From Paenibacillus pini JCM 16418 (GTDB lineage Bacteria > Bacillota > Bacilli > Paenibacillales > Paenibacillaceae), in NCBI RefSeq assembly GCF_000576305.1, contig NZ_BAVZ01000009.1:1-64000 (forward strand): a stretch of DNA of 64,000 bases. Direction: 5' to 3'. Of this stretch, positions 1 to 8,651 are shown in pieces. A program made the position numbers and the translations under genes. A model generated the notes under the pieces. That model ran no database searches, was not told the origin of the DNA, and saw only the letters and a program-made list of their open reading frames with translations. Position 1 is the stretch's first letter, and each line of letters starts with the position of its first letter.

Positions 1-36
1 CCCCCTAACGGGTTTAGGTAGATGCTTTTTTATGAA

Positions 37-375
37 TTAGTGGTATTTGGGCTGCTGATCGTCATTTTTGCCTTTGCTGCCTTCAATCACTTGGAAAGGA
101 TAGCTTTTACGTTTGTTCGTGGATGTTTGTGTGCGCTTGCCAGCATTCACTTTTTCCATAGTCCGAACAGACGGTTTTATTTTTATTTTGTTACGCTGCC
201 CTTGCTTGCGAAAGCGGTTAGGAAGATATCTGTAGAGAAGCAGTACTACCACGAATACGAGAACAGGTATCATCAAGTTCCGAAGTAGGCTGCCTCTGGA
301 GAAGAGCAGATCAGTCAAAACGCCAGCTAGAGCAAGTATGATGATAATCCAAAAGAACCAAGGCCGCTTTTTCAT
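37..375 (-). CDS. Small membrane protein of unknown function
   Basis: A 112-residue protein I do not recognise. Two hydrophobic helices occupy roughly residues 7-24 and 33-50. The rest is a long, strongly basic tail rich in Lys, Arg and Gln, probably cytoplasmic. It starts 7 bases after the yqhQ stop on the same strand, with an AAGGATGA ribosome site inside the end of yqhQ, so the two genes are probably co-transcribed. The tight linkage hints at a shared role at the membrane, but nothing in the sequence gives a function. The real-gene call rests on the start context and the membrane-protein pattern. Confidence 0.7.
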   Translation of the reverse strand: MKKRPWFFWIIIILALAGVLTDLLFSRGSLLRNLMIPVLVFVVVLLLYRYLPNRFRKQGQRNKIKIKPSVRTMEKVNAGKRTQTSTNKRKSYPFQVIEGSKGKNDDQQPKYH

Positions 376-382
376 CTCATTC

Positions 383-1393
383 TCATCCTTTCAGTGGATC
401 AAGAACTCCGTTTCTAACAGGTTCATCTGTTATTGAAGCCTTCGCCTTTTCCATTTCAGCGTCCAATTCAAGCATGCGTTTAAAAGAAGCAATAGATACT
501 TCAACCTGATCATCTTTAGGTTCCTTCGTAGTTAGAAGCTGTAACCAAAGTCCAGGGTAACCTAAGTAACGAAGCACAGGAACTTCACGAAGAGCGTTTG
601 TCCCTTTGAGAAATTCAAACGAAAGTGCAATAACGACAGGAAGTAAGTATAAACGTTGTACAATTCGATCAACCATATTATCCCAGGAAATAAAAGAATA
701 AATAATAACACCAAGAATAATGGTAAGCATCATAAAGCTACTTCCGCAGCGATAATGAAGTCGGCTATGCTTCTGAACATTGGCTACTGTAAGTTCTTCG
801 CCAGCTTCATAACAGGTGATAACCTTATGTTCCGCCCCATGGTACTGGAACAATCGTTTGATAACAGGTGTTTTAGAAATTGCCCATAAATAAAGAAGGA
901 GCAATAAAAGTTTAATGACACCTTCAATTATATTATGCAGAGTGTGACTCTCGAACATATTACCAAATAAGAATTTTTCAATAAATACAGGTACTAATGT
1001 TAGGACGACCTTGCCAAAAACAAAAGAGAGTACGCCGACGGCGGCTACGCCAAGCATCATGGTCAGACTCATGCCTGACTCTTCTTTTTTCTTTTGCTTC
1101 TCACGTTCTTCTGGTTCTACCTCATCATCTGCATATGCCTCGGCTGAGTAATTCAAATGCTTCGAGCCTTTAGCGCTGGAATCTATAATACTGACAATGC
1201 CGCGCAGTAAAGGGATTTTACGCAGTTTGCGAACCCAAGTCTTATCCTCACGAGGCACTTCTAAGAATGTAATTTCCTGATTTTTGCGCCGCACTGCTGT
1301 GACATTTACGTGTTTACCACCGAACATCACGCCTTCGATTACGGCTTGACCACCATAAATAGCCTTATTAGATTGTTGGGACAACCACTTCAC
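383..1393 (-). CDS. yqhQ: DUF1385 family membrane protein YqhQ
   Basis: A 336-residue integral membrane protein of the DUF1385 family; no biochemical activity is established for it. The N-terminus carries the family motif YGGQAVIEGVMFGG (about residues 13-26), followed by a charged soluble stretch rich in Glu and Lys. Four or so hydrophobic segments lie at about 106-140, 153-174, 217-237 and 248-265. The family signature YHGAEHKVITCYE is near residues 184-196, between the second and third segments. It is transcribed away from yqhR, as expected from the yqhQ-yqhR-aroQ neighbourhood of B. subtilis. The family assignment is firm; the function is unknown. Confidence 0.9.
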   Translation of the reverse strand: MKWLSQQSNKAIYGGQAVIEGVMFGGKHVNVTAVRRKNQEITFLEVPREDKTWVRKLRKIPLLRGIVSIIDSSAKGSKHLNYSAEAYADDEVEPEEREKQKKKEESGMSLTMMLGVAAVGVLSFVFGKVVLTLVPVFIEKFLFGNMFESHTLHNIIEGVIKLLLLLLYLWAISKTPVIKRLFQYHGAEHKVITCYEAGEELTVANVQKHSRLHYRCGSSFMMLTIILGVIIYSFISWDNMVDRIVQRLYLLPVVIALSFEFLKGTNALREVPVLRYLGYPGLWLQLLTTKEPKDDQVEVSIASFKRMLELDAEMEKAKASITDEPVRNGVLDPLKG

Positions 1394-1450
1394 CTTCCCT
1401 GATTGTTAATGTAATAATCCCATTGTATCTAATTTTAGGACTAATATCTA

Positions 1451-1631
1451 GAATGAAAGAGATACAGGTTTTTTCTCTGTATCTCTTTCATTCGGGAATG
1501 GAGCACATTAAAGGGAAATAACCTAAATTCTGTTCATTCTAGAATGAAAGGATTTAAGAAGAGAAACTTAAATTCTCTTCATTCAGGAATGAAAGAATTT
1601 AAGCATAGATAACCTTAAATTCTGTTCATGC
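1451..1631. repeat. Four tandem ~45-bp hairpin repeats
   Basis: The 321-bp gap between the divergent yqhQ and yqhR genes contains four consecutive units beginning with GAATG at 1451, 1496, 1542 and 1587, a period of 45-46 bp. Each unit is itself an inverted repeat that starts GAATGAAAG-like and ends CTTTCATTC- or TTCATTC-like. The first forms a perfect 17-bp stem (1451-1467 with 1478-1494). Units 2-4 are imperfect and share AATTTAAG/CTTAAATT arms. No open reading frame fits the array. It may be a transcript-stabilising or terminating structure, or a small expanded repeat family. The rest of the gap shows no other clear signal. Confidence 0.75.
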
Positions 1632-1714
1632 AATATGGTTTAGCCCTGCATGAAATGAACATACTAAGACAAGCCAAATTTGTAAGTAATACATCATTTC
1701 AGGGGGCAAAAGTA

Positions 1715-2218
1715 ATGGGACGAAGTCAGAGTCAGCATCAAAACAACGGGCACCGCACAAACCCATGGGGCTATGCACTTGAACTAGGGATATTTGCTGG
1801 CATCATATGGGGGGCAATTCACTGGGTCTTTTACTCGTTACACTTCACTGTCATTGTTCCGGGATTTTTAGGAGAGCCTTATTTTAAGCATGCATTTTTG
1901 AAAAGCGGTCTAGGTCAGTTCGTAGGCTGGTTGTTTTTTATAGTCCTATCGATTATTGCTTCATATATGTACATTTTTTTATTTCGCAAAATGAAAGGCC
2001 CTTGGCCAGGCATAGCATATGGAATTGTTTGGTGGATTCTTATCTTCGTTGCAATTGGTCCCTATGTGCATATGGTTAAGCCTATAAATAAACTGACATG
2101 GGATACGCTTGTTAGCGAATTTTGTATTTTTCTACTTTGGGGTCTGTTCATTGGCTATACGATCGCCGTTGAATACACCGATGAACGGAAGCGCGAACCC
2201 CAACATGCGGGAGGCTGA
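1715..2218 (+). CDS. yqhR: YqhR family membrane protein
   Basis: A 167-residue protein with four predicted membrane helices (roughly residues 22-48, 70-92, 100-118 and 130-152) and a short polar, Gln/Asn-rich N-terminus. It matches the YqhR family by position upstream of aroQ and by its four-helix layout. I chose ATG 1715, preceded by AGGGGG at 1701-1706; an in-frame ATG at 1628 falls in the hairpin array and lacks a ribosome site. In B. subtilis yqhR lies in the same place. The function is unknown. Confidence 0.8.
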   Translation: MGRSQSQHQNNGHRTNPWGYALELGIFAGIIWGAIHWVFYSLHFTVIVPGFLGEPYFKHAFLKSGLGQFVGWLFFIVLSIIASYMYIFLFRKMKGPWPGIAYGIVWWILIFVAIGPYVHMVKPINKLTWDTLVSEFCIFLLWGLFIGYTIAVEYTDERKREPQHAGG

Positions 2219-2298
2219 GCGGAAAAAACTTCTCAAGGAGACGTCCCCTATGTTAAAATAGCAGATGGTTATTTGACGATAAGGGTGGGAATACCATT

Positions 2299-2745
2299 TT
2301 GAGAACCATTTGGGTGATCAACGGACCAAACTTAAATTTACTCGGCCTTCGGGAGCCGGGAATATACGGCTCTCAAAGCTTGAAATCCATTGAAGAAGCT
2401 TTGCTTCTGAAAGCGGAAGCTTTGGGTGTGTCCATCACATGTTATCAGTCTAATCATGAAGGGTATATCATTGACCGCATTCATGAGGCAGTAGGGAATG
2501 CTGATGGAATTATTTTGAATCCAGGCGCATTGACCCATTACAGCTACGCTGTTCGAGATGCCATCAGTTCGGTACGCATTCCTACAGTTGAAGTGCATTT
2601 GTCCAACATTCATGCCAGAGAAGCTTTTCGGCATACCTCAGTTATAGCCCCTGTGGCCATTGGCCAGATTGCAGGTTTCGGAGAAGTCAGCTATGAACTA
2701 GGTCTGATGGCTTTACTGCGTCATTTGGAGAGTCAGGGCAACTGA
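2299..2745 (+). CDS. aroQ: Type II 3-dehydroquinate dehydratase
   Basis: Catalyses dehydration of 3-dehydroquinate to 3-dehydroshikimate in the shikimate pathway, in the cytoplasm; type II enzymes are small dodecamers. The 148 residues fit the family length. Visible motifs are [10 protein letters not shown] near the N-terminus, the catalytic Tyr of the flexible loop (IYGSQS), the NPGALTHYS segment and [12 protein letters not shown] with its His. The start is TTG 2299, with AAGGGTGGGA just upstream. An M24 peptidase and efp follow, the same order as B. subtilis yqhS-yqhT-efp. Confidence 0.95.
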   Translation: MRTIWVINGPNLNLLGLREPGIYGSQSLKSIEEALLLKAEALGVSITCYQSNHEGYIIDRIHEAVGNADGIILNPGALTHYSYAVRDAISSVRIPTVEVHLSNIHAREAFRHTSVIAPVAIGQIAGFGEVSYELGLMALLRHLESQGN

Positions 2746-2791
2746 CTCCTCAGAACGGCAGTGGAAGTTGTGTTAGAGAGGAGAACAGACG

Positions 2792-3868
2792 ATGAGCAAC
2801 AAACGTGTATTGAAGCTTCGCGAAGCAATGCAGAACAAAAGTGTTAAAGCTTTGTTTGTAACAAGCAGTATCAATCGTCGTTATTTAACGGGTTTTACTG
2901 GTTCCTCAGGCTACGTCTTGATCACGATGGATGCAGCCTATCTATTAACGGATTTCCGTTACATGACGCAAGCGCCACAGCAGGCACAAGGATTTACTGT
3001 TGTAGAGCATGGGCAGAGAGTTACAGATACCATTAAAGAATTACTATCTTCATCTAACATTACGGAGCTAGCTTTTGAACAAGAGGATGTCTCATTCTCA
3101 GCGTATACAACGTTTGCGCAGCAATTGAAACCAGTTGAGCTTCTTCCGGTAGCTGGCTTGGTAGAGCAACTTCGTATGTTCAAGGATGAAGAAGAATTAA
3201 AGGTTATGCAGCGTGCCGCTGATTTGGCTGATGAAACGTTCCAGCATATCTTGGGTTTTGTGAAGAAAGGTATGACTGAGCGGGAAGTAGATCTAGAGAT
3301 GGAGTTCTTCATGCGTCGTAAAGGAGCTACTTCATCGTCCTTTGATACCATTGTTGCATCGGGTGAACGTTCTTCCATGCCTCATGGTGTGGCGAGTGAA
3401 CGAGTGATTCAGGGGAATGAACTGATTACGTTTGATTTCGGAGCTCTTCTGGATGGATACTGCTCGGACTTAACTCGCACGATTGCTCTTGGTCAGCCAG
3501 ATCCAAAGTTGAAAGAAATATACGACATCGTACTTGAAGCTCAGCTTCATACGTTGGAACATATTAAACCAGGTATGACCGGACGAGAAGCTGACGCGCT
3601 TGCTCGGGATATTATTACGAAATATGGCTATGGTGAGCACTTCGGTCACAGCACAGGACATGGCCTTGGCATGGAAGTTCATGAGATGCCAAGATTGTCC
3701 AAGCTAAGTGATGATGTTCTGAAGCCAGGCATGGTCGTAACTGTAGAACCAGGTATTTATTTACCAGGTCTTGGCGGCGTTCGTATTGAAGACGATATTG
3801 TAATCACGGATACGGGCATTGCAATCTTGACGCATTCGTCGAAAGATTTCACCGTATTACCGGTCTGA
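2792..3868 (+). CDS. M24 family Xaa-Pro aminopeptidase (YqhT-like)
   Basis: A 358-residue cytoplasmic metallopeptidase of the aminopeptidase P/prolidase group, which releases an N-terminal residue preceding proline. A creatinase-like N-terminal domain covers about residues 1-130 and the pita-bread M24 domain about 137-350. Metal ligands are visible as FDFGALLDGYCSDLTR (two Asp), HSTGHGLGMEVHE (His), TVEPGIY (Glu) and RIEDDIVI (Glu). GAGAGGAGAA precedes ATG 2792. It sits between aroQ and efp. A link with EF-P is often suggested because both concern proline-containing chains, but here that rests only on neighbourhood. Confidence 0.93.
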   Translation: MSNKRVLKLREAMQNKSVKALFVTSSINRRYLTGFTGSSGYVLITMDAAYLLTDFRYMTQAPQQAQGFTVVEHGQRVTDTIKELLSSSNITELAFEQEDVSFSAYTTFAQQLKPVELLPVAGLVEQLRMFKDEEELKVMQRAADLADETFQHILGFVKKGMTEREVDLEMEFFMRRKGATSSSFDTIVASGERSSMPHGVASERVIQGNELITFDFGALLDGYCSDLTRTIALGQPDPKLKEIYDIVLEAQLHTLEHIKPGMTGREADALARDIITKYGYGEHFGHSTGHGLGMEVHEMPRLSKLSDDVLKPGMVVTVEPGIYLPGLGGVRIEDDIVITDTGIAILTHSSKDFTVLPV

Positions 3869-3911
3869 TTAACGCAATATATATATTTTTAATTACTTAG
3901 GAGGCATTTTT

Positions 3912-4469
3912 GTGATTTCAGTAAATGATTTTAAAACAGGTTTGACCGTTGAGGTAGAGGGCGATATTTTTACAGTAATCGATTTCCAACACGTTAAACC
4001 GGGTAAAGGTGCAGCGTTCGTTCGCTCGAAGCTGAAAAACTTGCGCAACGGTAACACAGTTGAACGTACTTTCCGTGCTGGTGAAACGATTGGCCGTGCG
4101 ATTATCGAGAACCGTGCTGTACAGTATCTGTATTCGAGTGCACAAGAATACACATTCATGGATAATGAAACGTATGACCAATTCGAATTGAGCGCTAAGC
4201 AATTGGAATGGGAATTGAACTTCCTGAAAGAAAACATGAACGTGAACATCATCAGCTACAAAGGTGAAATCCTAGGAATCAACCTGCCTACGAGCGTTGA
4301 GCTAAAAGTTATTGAAACTGAGCCAGGCATTAAAGGTAACACGGCTACAGGCGCGACGAAGAATGCAAAAGTTGAAACAGGTCTGAATGTTCAGGTTCCA
4401 TTGTTCATCAACGAAGATGATTCGCTTCTAATTGATACTCGCGAAGGTAAATACATCTCCCGCGCATAG
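3912..4469 (+). CDS. efp: Translation elongation factor P
   Basis: Relieves ribosome stalling at polyproline stretches by binding between the P and E sites. The 185 residues form the usual three beta-barrel domains: a KOW-like N-terminal domain (1-65) and two OB folds. The tip loop reads KPGKGAAF with Lys32, the position that carries 5-aminopentanol in B. subtilis. The C-terminal signature ending [12 protein letters not shown] is intact. The start is GTG 3912, eight bases after TTAGGAGG. A strong terminator follows at 4508-4539, so the aroQ-peptidase-efp unit probably ends here. Confidence 0.96.
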   Translation: MISVNDFKTGLTVEVEGDIFTVIDFQHVKPGKGAAFVRSKLKNLRNGNTVERTFRAGETIGRAIIENRAVQYLYSSAQEYTFMDNETYDQFELSAKQLEWELNFLKENMNVNIISYKGEILGINLPTSVELKVIETEPGIKGNTATGATKNAKVETGLNVQVPLFINEDDSLLIDTREGKYISRA

Positions 4470-4507
4470 TTTTGTCATGTGTTTAGTAGTATTTCTAGTT
4501 CGTCCAG

Positions 4508-4539
4508 AAACCCCTTTCTTTTGTGGAAGGGGTTTTTTG
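4508..4539 (+). terminator. Rho-independent terminator after efp
   Basis: A 9-bp stem AAACCCCTT (4508-4516) and AAGGGGTTT (4527-4535), a 10-base loop and a T-run. It lies 38 bases past the efp stop. Confidence 0.85.
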
Positions 4540-4668
4540 TTTATTTTCTAACATAATATTGAATATATAGGCTTGAAAAAACTTTAACTGTCCGTTACAC
4601 TTTCGTAATATACTCATTTAAAGCGTGAAAATCAGACAGATGTATAAAGAGTGGGGAGTGAATCGAAG

Positions 4669-5922
4669 TTGTCACTGTACGTCATGAAATTCGGGGGCAG
4701 TTCCGTAGGTGATACGGAGCGAATGAAACGCGTCGCTAGACGCATCGTTGAAAAGCAAGACGAAGGACATCAATGTGTAGTTGTTGTCTCTGCTATGGGG
4801 GATACGACAGACGATTTGATCGATCAGGCTAAACTTCTAAATCCGGAGCCGCCTGCACGGGAAATGGATATGCTTATGACTACTGGAGAGCAGATATCGA
4901 TGGCTCTATTGTCGATGGCTATTCATCAGCTGGGCCGTAGTTGCACTTCTTTTACAGGCTGGCAGGCGGGTTTCCGTACGGAATCGGTCCATGGTAAAGC
5001 GAGAATCACCGATATCTTACCGAAGCGAGTGATTCAAGCACTGAATAACAATCAAATTGTCGTTGTTGCAGGCTTCCAAGGTATGACCGATGATGGGGAG
5101 ATTACGACGTTTGGTCGCGGAGGTTCCGATACCACTGCTGTAGCCCTTGCGGCGGCAATTAAAGCAGATGTATGTGAAATTTATACAGATGTTGATGGTA
5201 TTTATTCCACAGATCCTCGCATTGTCAAATGTGCACGCAAGCTAGAAGAGATTTCTTACGACGAAATGCTGGAGCTAGCTAACTTGGGCGCAGCGGTACT
5301 TCATCCACGTGCGGTAGAGTATGCGAAGCACCACAAGGTTCGACTAGTTGTACGCTCTAGCTTTAACTATAACGAAGGCACAGTTGTGAAGGAGGAAACG
5401 AGCATGGAACAGGGAGTCGTTGTTAGTGGAATTGCATATGACAAGAACGTAGCAAGAATTAGTATTTTGGGAGTTGCAGATATTCCCGGCGTATTGGCCG
5501 ATGTTTTTGGTGCTTTAGCAAAAGCAGGAATTAACGTTGATATCATTGTTCAAAGTGGAGTTCAGAACGGCGAAGCGGACTTCTCGTTTACCGTCTCTCT
5601 CTCAGAGAGTGAACATGCTTTGAAGGTTATAGAGAATCTTCGTGACCATGTTCCATACCGTGAAGTGAACTCCGAGCATAATCTGGTAAAAGTATCCATC
5701 GTTGGCGCTGGCATGATCAGTCACCCAGGCGTAGCCGCTCAGATGTTTGATGTAATCTCGAAGCAAGGCGTCAGCATTAAGATGGTTAGCACATCAGAAA
5801 TCAAGACGTCCTGCGTAATCGAGGGTGGTAACCTAGAGCAAGTAGTGAAGGCACTGCACACGGCTTATAACCTAGATACCGATGCTCAAGTATTTGTCGG
5901 TGGACCACAAGACCGCCGCTAG
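4669..5922 (+). CDS. lysC: Aspartate kinase
   Basis: Phosphorylates L-aspartate, the first step towards lysine, diaminopimelate, threonine and methionine. The 417-residue protein has an amino-acid-kinase domain (about 1-245) starting MKFGGSSVGD, with FGRGGSDTTA near residue 152. Two C-terminal ACT domains (about 260-410) bind regulatory amino acids. I prefer TTG 4669 because GGGGAG ends 10 bases upstream; GTG 4651 lies before that ribosome site. Diaminopimelate is also the precursor of spore dipicolinate. No lysine riboswitch-like structure is evident in the 130 bases after the efp terminator. A terminator follows at 5979. Confidence 0.93.
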   Translation: MSLYVMKFGGSSVGDTERMKRVARRIVEKQDEGHQCVVVVSAMGDTTDDLIDQAKLLNPEPPAREMDMLMTTGEQISMALLSMAIHQLGRSCTSFTGWQAGFRTESVHGKARITDILPKRVIQALNNNQIVVVAGFQGMTDDGEITTFGRGGSDTTAVALAAAIKADVCEIYTDVDGIYSTDPRIVKCARKLEEISYDEMLELANLGAAVLHPRAVEYAKHHKVRLVVRSSFNYNEGTVVKEETSMEQGVVVSGIAYDKNVARISILGVADIPGVLADVFGALAKAGINVDIIVQSGVQNGEADFSFTVSLSESEHALKVIENLRDHVPYREVNSEHNLVKVSIVGAGMISHPGVAAQMFDVISKQGVSIKMVSTSEIKTSCVIEGGNLEQVVKALHTAYNLDTDAQVFVGGPQDRR

Positions 5923-5978
5923 AAATAGCTATCGATGATGGCGAACTGGCATAGAGCGTGAATAAGAGTTTTAAATCA

Positions 5979-6017
5979 AGAGACCCGAAGCGAATGTAGC
6001 TTCAGGTCTCTTTTTTT
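5979..6017 (+). terminator. Terminator after lysC
   Basis: The stem AGAGACCcGAAGC pairs with GCTTCaGGTCTCT around a short loop, and seven T residues follow (6011-6017). Confidence 0.85.
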
Positions 6018-6110
6018 GCGTCTAAGAAATCTTGTAAAACATCTCTAAAAGAGAGATTGCTGCATATATATATGAACGTATGATTCTAATTGCTGAGGAG
6101 GTTCATTCTA

Positions 6111-6374
6111 TTGGACAAGTTCGTCGCCAGTATGGCATCACTACGAGTCATTTCGGGAAGCATAGAGATCGCCGCGGCTTTGTATATGTTGAAATTGGCT
6201 CAAGTGGATAAAGCGCTAGCGGTCAATTCATTACTAGCTTTTGTAGGTCCGACAGTTCTGATATTGACTACGACCATTGGTCTGATTGGCATCGCTGATA
6301 AGTTGTCGTGGGGAAAGATAGCCTGGATATTCTTTGGAGTTTCCTGCCTCTTAATTGGTATTTTGAAAAAATGA
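6111..6374 (+). CDS. yqhV: YqhV family (DUF2619) small membrane protein
   Basis: An 87-residue protein with three predicted membrane helices (about residues 10-30, 40-60 and 66-84), the layout of the DUF2619/YqhV family. It stands directly upstream of spoIIIAA as yqhV does in B. subtilis. The start chosen is TTG 6111, with GAGGAGG ending nine bases before it; an earlier TTG at 6090 overlaps that site. Function is not known. The sigma-E-like promoter of the spoIIIA operon lies just behind its stop, so it is probably expressed separately. Confidence 0.8.
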   Translation: MDKFVASMASLRVISGSIEIAAALYMLKLAQVDKALAVNSLLAFVGPTVLILTTTIGLIGIADKLSWGKIAWIFFGVSCLLIGILKK

Positions 6375-6385
6375 TAGATTCCATC

Positions 6386-6415
6386 GTCATAAAAATGAAG
6401 TACAAGCATACACAT
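6386..6415 (+). promoter_or_regulatory. Sigma-E-like promoter of the spoIIIA operon
   Basis: TCATAAA at 6387-6393 and CATACACAT at 6407-6415, separated by 13 bp, match the mother-cell sigma-E consensus (TCATATT-like -35, CATACAAT-like -10, 13-15 bp spacer). The site lies about 90 bp before spoIIIAA, whose operon is a known sigma-E target in B. subtilis. Confidence 0.7.
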
Positions 6416-6506
6416 GAAGTAAGAAAACTGTTAATAGTTTTTGAAGACTAGTAAACACATGTGAAGAAATTGCTGGATATTGAATGGACATGGAGGTGGG
6501 CCTCCG

Positions 6507-7511
6507 ATGAACTTGAGTTGGCTCGAATGGTTACCGGAAACGATTAAGAGTTTGCTTCTGCAAATATCGCCTGACATTCTCATTCAAATGGAAGAAGTTC
6601 GCATTCGAGAAGGAAGGCCGCTTGAAATTAATGGGCCAGAGGGGCATCGGTTCGTTACTCTGCAGGGGACGCTTACCTTGGATGCGAAGACAGCTTATTT
6701 TCCAAAAAGGGATGACAGTCGTAGGATGCTAGATCTGATAAGCAATCACTCCCTGTACACAATGGAAGAAGAACTACGCAAGGGTTTTGTAACTGTGCCC
6801 GGTGGACATCGAGTTGGACTTGCTGGTCGCACCGTCCTTAGTGGAGGACATGTGGAATTGATTCGAGACATTAGCGGATTCAACATGCGGATCGCAAGGG
6901 AAATAAGAGGTGTAGCCGATCCTATACTTCCATACCTCATAGATCTGAGAGCTAGAAGGATAAGGCATACGTTGATCCTTTCTCCTCCTCAACACGGGAA
7001 GACGACGCTTATGCGCGATCTGGCTAGGCAGATCAGCAGTGGTGGTTATGGACAATCTGAAATGTCACTTCAAGGGATAAAGGTTGGGATCGTGGATGAA
7101 CGTTCGGAAATTGCGGGGAGTTTGCGTGGTGTTCCAAGTTTTGATGTCGGACCTCGAACCGATGTGATGGATGCTTGTCCCAAAGCTGAAGGCATGATGA
7201 TGATGATCCGTTCCATGTCACCTGAAGTTCTAATGGTCGATGAAATTGGCAGGATGGAGGACGCGAATGCAGTCACAGAAGGTTTGCATGCAGGTATTAC
7301 GGTGATTGCGACGGCGCATGGAGCTGGAACAGACGAGCTTAAACAACGGCCAGCACTCGCATTACTCTTGGAGAATCAAATGTTCGAGCGATATGTGGTG
7401 TTAAATCGCACGAGTCAGGGACTTGGCTTCCGTATACTAGACCAACAGCAACGAACTTTGCAGCTAAGAGATACGCAAGGTCGCGTTCAAGGAGGCGGTT
7501 CGCTTGTTTAA
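6507..7511 (+). CDS. spoIIIAA: Stage III sporulation ATPase SpoIIIAA
   Basis: Secretion-type ATPase of the SpoIIIA-SpoIIQ channel that joins mother cell and forespore. It is 334 residues long. The Walker A region reads PPQHGKTTLMRD (about residues 158-169); the usual first Gly is Ser here (LSPPQHGKTT). A Walker B-like segment VLMVDEIGRMED and the family stretch IVDERSEIAG follow. I chose ATG 6507 with GGAGGTGG at 6492; a TTG at 6480 precedes that ribosome site. The 3' end overlaps spoIIIAB by 8 bases, indicating translational coupling in the eight-gene operon. Confidence 0.95.
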   Translation: MNLSWLEWLPETIKSLLLQISPDILIQMEEVRIREGRPLEINGPEGHRFVTLQGTLTLDAKTAYFPKRDDSRRMLDLISNHSLYTMEEELRKGFVTVPGGHRVGLAGRTVLSGGHVELIRDISGFNMRIAREIRGVADPILPYLIDLRARRIRHTLILSPPQHGKTTLMRDLARQISSGGYGQSEMSLQGIKVGIVDERSEIAGSLRGVPSFDVGPRTDVMDACPKAEGMMMMIRSMSPEVLMVDEIGRMEDANAVTEGLHAGITVIATAHGAGTDELKQRPALALLLENQMFERYVVLNRTSQGLGFRILDQQQRTLQLRDTQGRVQGGGSLV

Positions 7512-8022
7512 GATGATTGGAATCATATTGATTCTGCTCTCCGGTACGCTAGCTGGTTTTCATAAGGCAAGGCAGTTTGCGGCAAGACCTAGACAGATTA
7601 GGGAAATGATACTTGCCTTGCAGCGTCTAGAGACAGAAATCACGTATGGCCTTACACCGCTTCCAGATGCTATGGCGAAGATGGCAGAGCAGGCTAAAGA
7701 ACCGCTTCGTACGGTATGGAGTAGTGCATCGAGATGGATGAGCCCACTCATGAGATTGAGCGCACAGGAAAGCATCCAGCGCGCTCTGAACGACAACTGG
7801 AAACGAACTGCAATGAGATCGTCAGAGAAGGAAATATTGCACCAGCTGAGCTATACGCTCGGAACAAGCGACCGTCAGGATCAGATCAAGCATATTGCCC
7901 TAGCGGCCCAGCAGCTGAAGCATGAAGAAGCCTCTGCACGAGAGGATCAAATCAAATATGAAAAAATAAGCAAAAGTCTGGGGCTCTTGATCGGAGCATT
8001 GATCGTCATTTTGATCTTTTAG
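7504..8022 (+). CDS. spoIIIAB: Stage III sporulation protein SpoIIIAB
   Basis: A mother-cell membrane protein of 172 residues, with an N-terminal membrane helix (1-18), a helical cytoplasmic domain resembling type II secretion GspF, and a C-terminal membrane helix (LGLLIGALIVILIF, about 157-171). It is thought to anchor the SpoIIIAA ATPase to the channel. The start is TTG 7504, eight bases after GGAGG; the in-frame ATG at 7513 is too far. It overlaps the end of spoIIIAA. Confidence 0.93.
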   Translation: MFKMIGIILILLSGTLAGFHKARQFAARPRQIREMILALQRLETEITYGLTPLPDAMAKMAEQAKEPLRTVWSSASRWMSPLMRLSAQESIQRALNDNWKRTAMRSSEKEILHQLSYTLGTSDRQDQIKHIALAAQQLKHEEASAREDQIKYEKISKSLGLLIGALIVILIF

Positions 8023-8036
8023 CGAGGTGCCAAGGA

Positions 8037-8240
8037 ATGAACATAGATGTCAACGCAATCTTTCAAATTGCGGGAATCGGGATCATCATAGCCATGATTC
8101 ATACGGTGCTCAAGCAGATGGGGAAAGAGGATATGGCTCATTGGGTGACGGTCATCGGCTTTGTCGTGGTACTGTTCATGGTCGTCCGGCTGCTTGACAC
8201 CCTGTTGCAAGAAATAAAAACGATCTTTTTATTCCAGTAG
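8037..8240 (+). CDS. spoIIIAC: Stage III sporulation protein SpoIIIAC
   Basis: A 67-residue, two-helix membrane protein (helices about 5-27 and 34-55), the usual size for SpoIIIAC. It is part of the SpoIIIA channel complex in the mother-cell membrane. It starts 14 bases after spoIIIAB, with AAGGA in front of ATG 8037, and is followed by spoIIIAD. It resembles the C-terminal half of SpoIIIAD, as usual for this pair. Confidence 0.93.
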   Translation: MNIDVNAIFQIAGIGIIIAMIHTVLKQMGKEDMAHWVTVIGFVVVLFMVVRLLDTLLQEIKTIFLFQ

Positions 8241-8251
8241 AGGTTTCTGCT

Positions 8252-8641
8252 ATGGAAATTATACAAGTGGTAGGTTTAGGTCTTATCTCAACCATTCTGA
8301 TATTAATCATCAAAGAACAGAAGCCAATGTTTGCGTTCTTACTGACTGCTTGCACAGGAATATTAATTTTCATGTTTCTTATGGGCCGAATTGGTGCAGT
8401 GTTCATCGAGCTTGAGCGCATGGCTGAATCAGCAGGTGTGAAGATGATTTACCTCAAGACGATTCTTAAAATTATCGGAATCGCTTATATCGCAGAATTC
8501 GGAGCACAGATCGTCAGGGACGCCGGTCAGGAGAGCGTTGCTACTAAGATTGAACTGGCAGGCAAGGTGCTTATTATGGTACTGGCCATTCCAATTATTG
8601 GAATCATTATTGAAACCGTCCTGAAGCTGCTGCCGGCCTGA
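8252..8641 (+). CDS. spoIIIAD: Stage III sporulation protein SpoIIIAD
   Basis: A 129-residue membrane protein with four hydrophobic segments (about 3-20, 28-48, 66-84 and 104-124). It belongs to the SpoIIIAC/SpoIIIAD family of the forespore channel. The segment YLKTILKIIGIAYIAEFGAQIVRDAGQ is family-like. It follows spoIIIAC by 11 bases in the same operon, with AGAGG before ATG 8252. Confidence 0.93.
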   Translation: MEIIQVVGLGLISTILILIIKEQKPMFAFLLTACTGILIFMFLMGRIGAVFIELERMAESAGVKMIYLKTILKIIGIAYIAEFGAQIVRDAGQESVATKIELAGKVLIMVLAIPIIGIIIETVLKLLPA

Positions 8642-8651
8642 GAAAGTAGGG

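Noticed and set aside
22..288. Plus-strand frame at the window start
   Set aside because: Antisense to the small membrane protein at 37-375, which has the better start and operon context.
1451..1631. CRISPR array
   Set aside because: The units are contiguous inverted repeats without unique spacers, and no cas genes are nearby.
4540..4668. Lysine riboswitch before lysC
   Set aside because: The leader after the efp terminator is about 130 bases without the expected stems or an anti-terminator.
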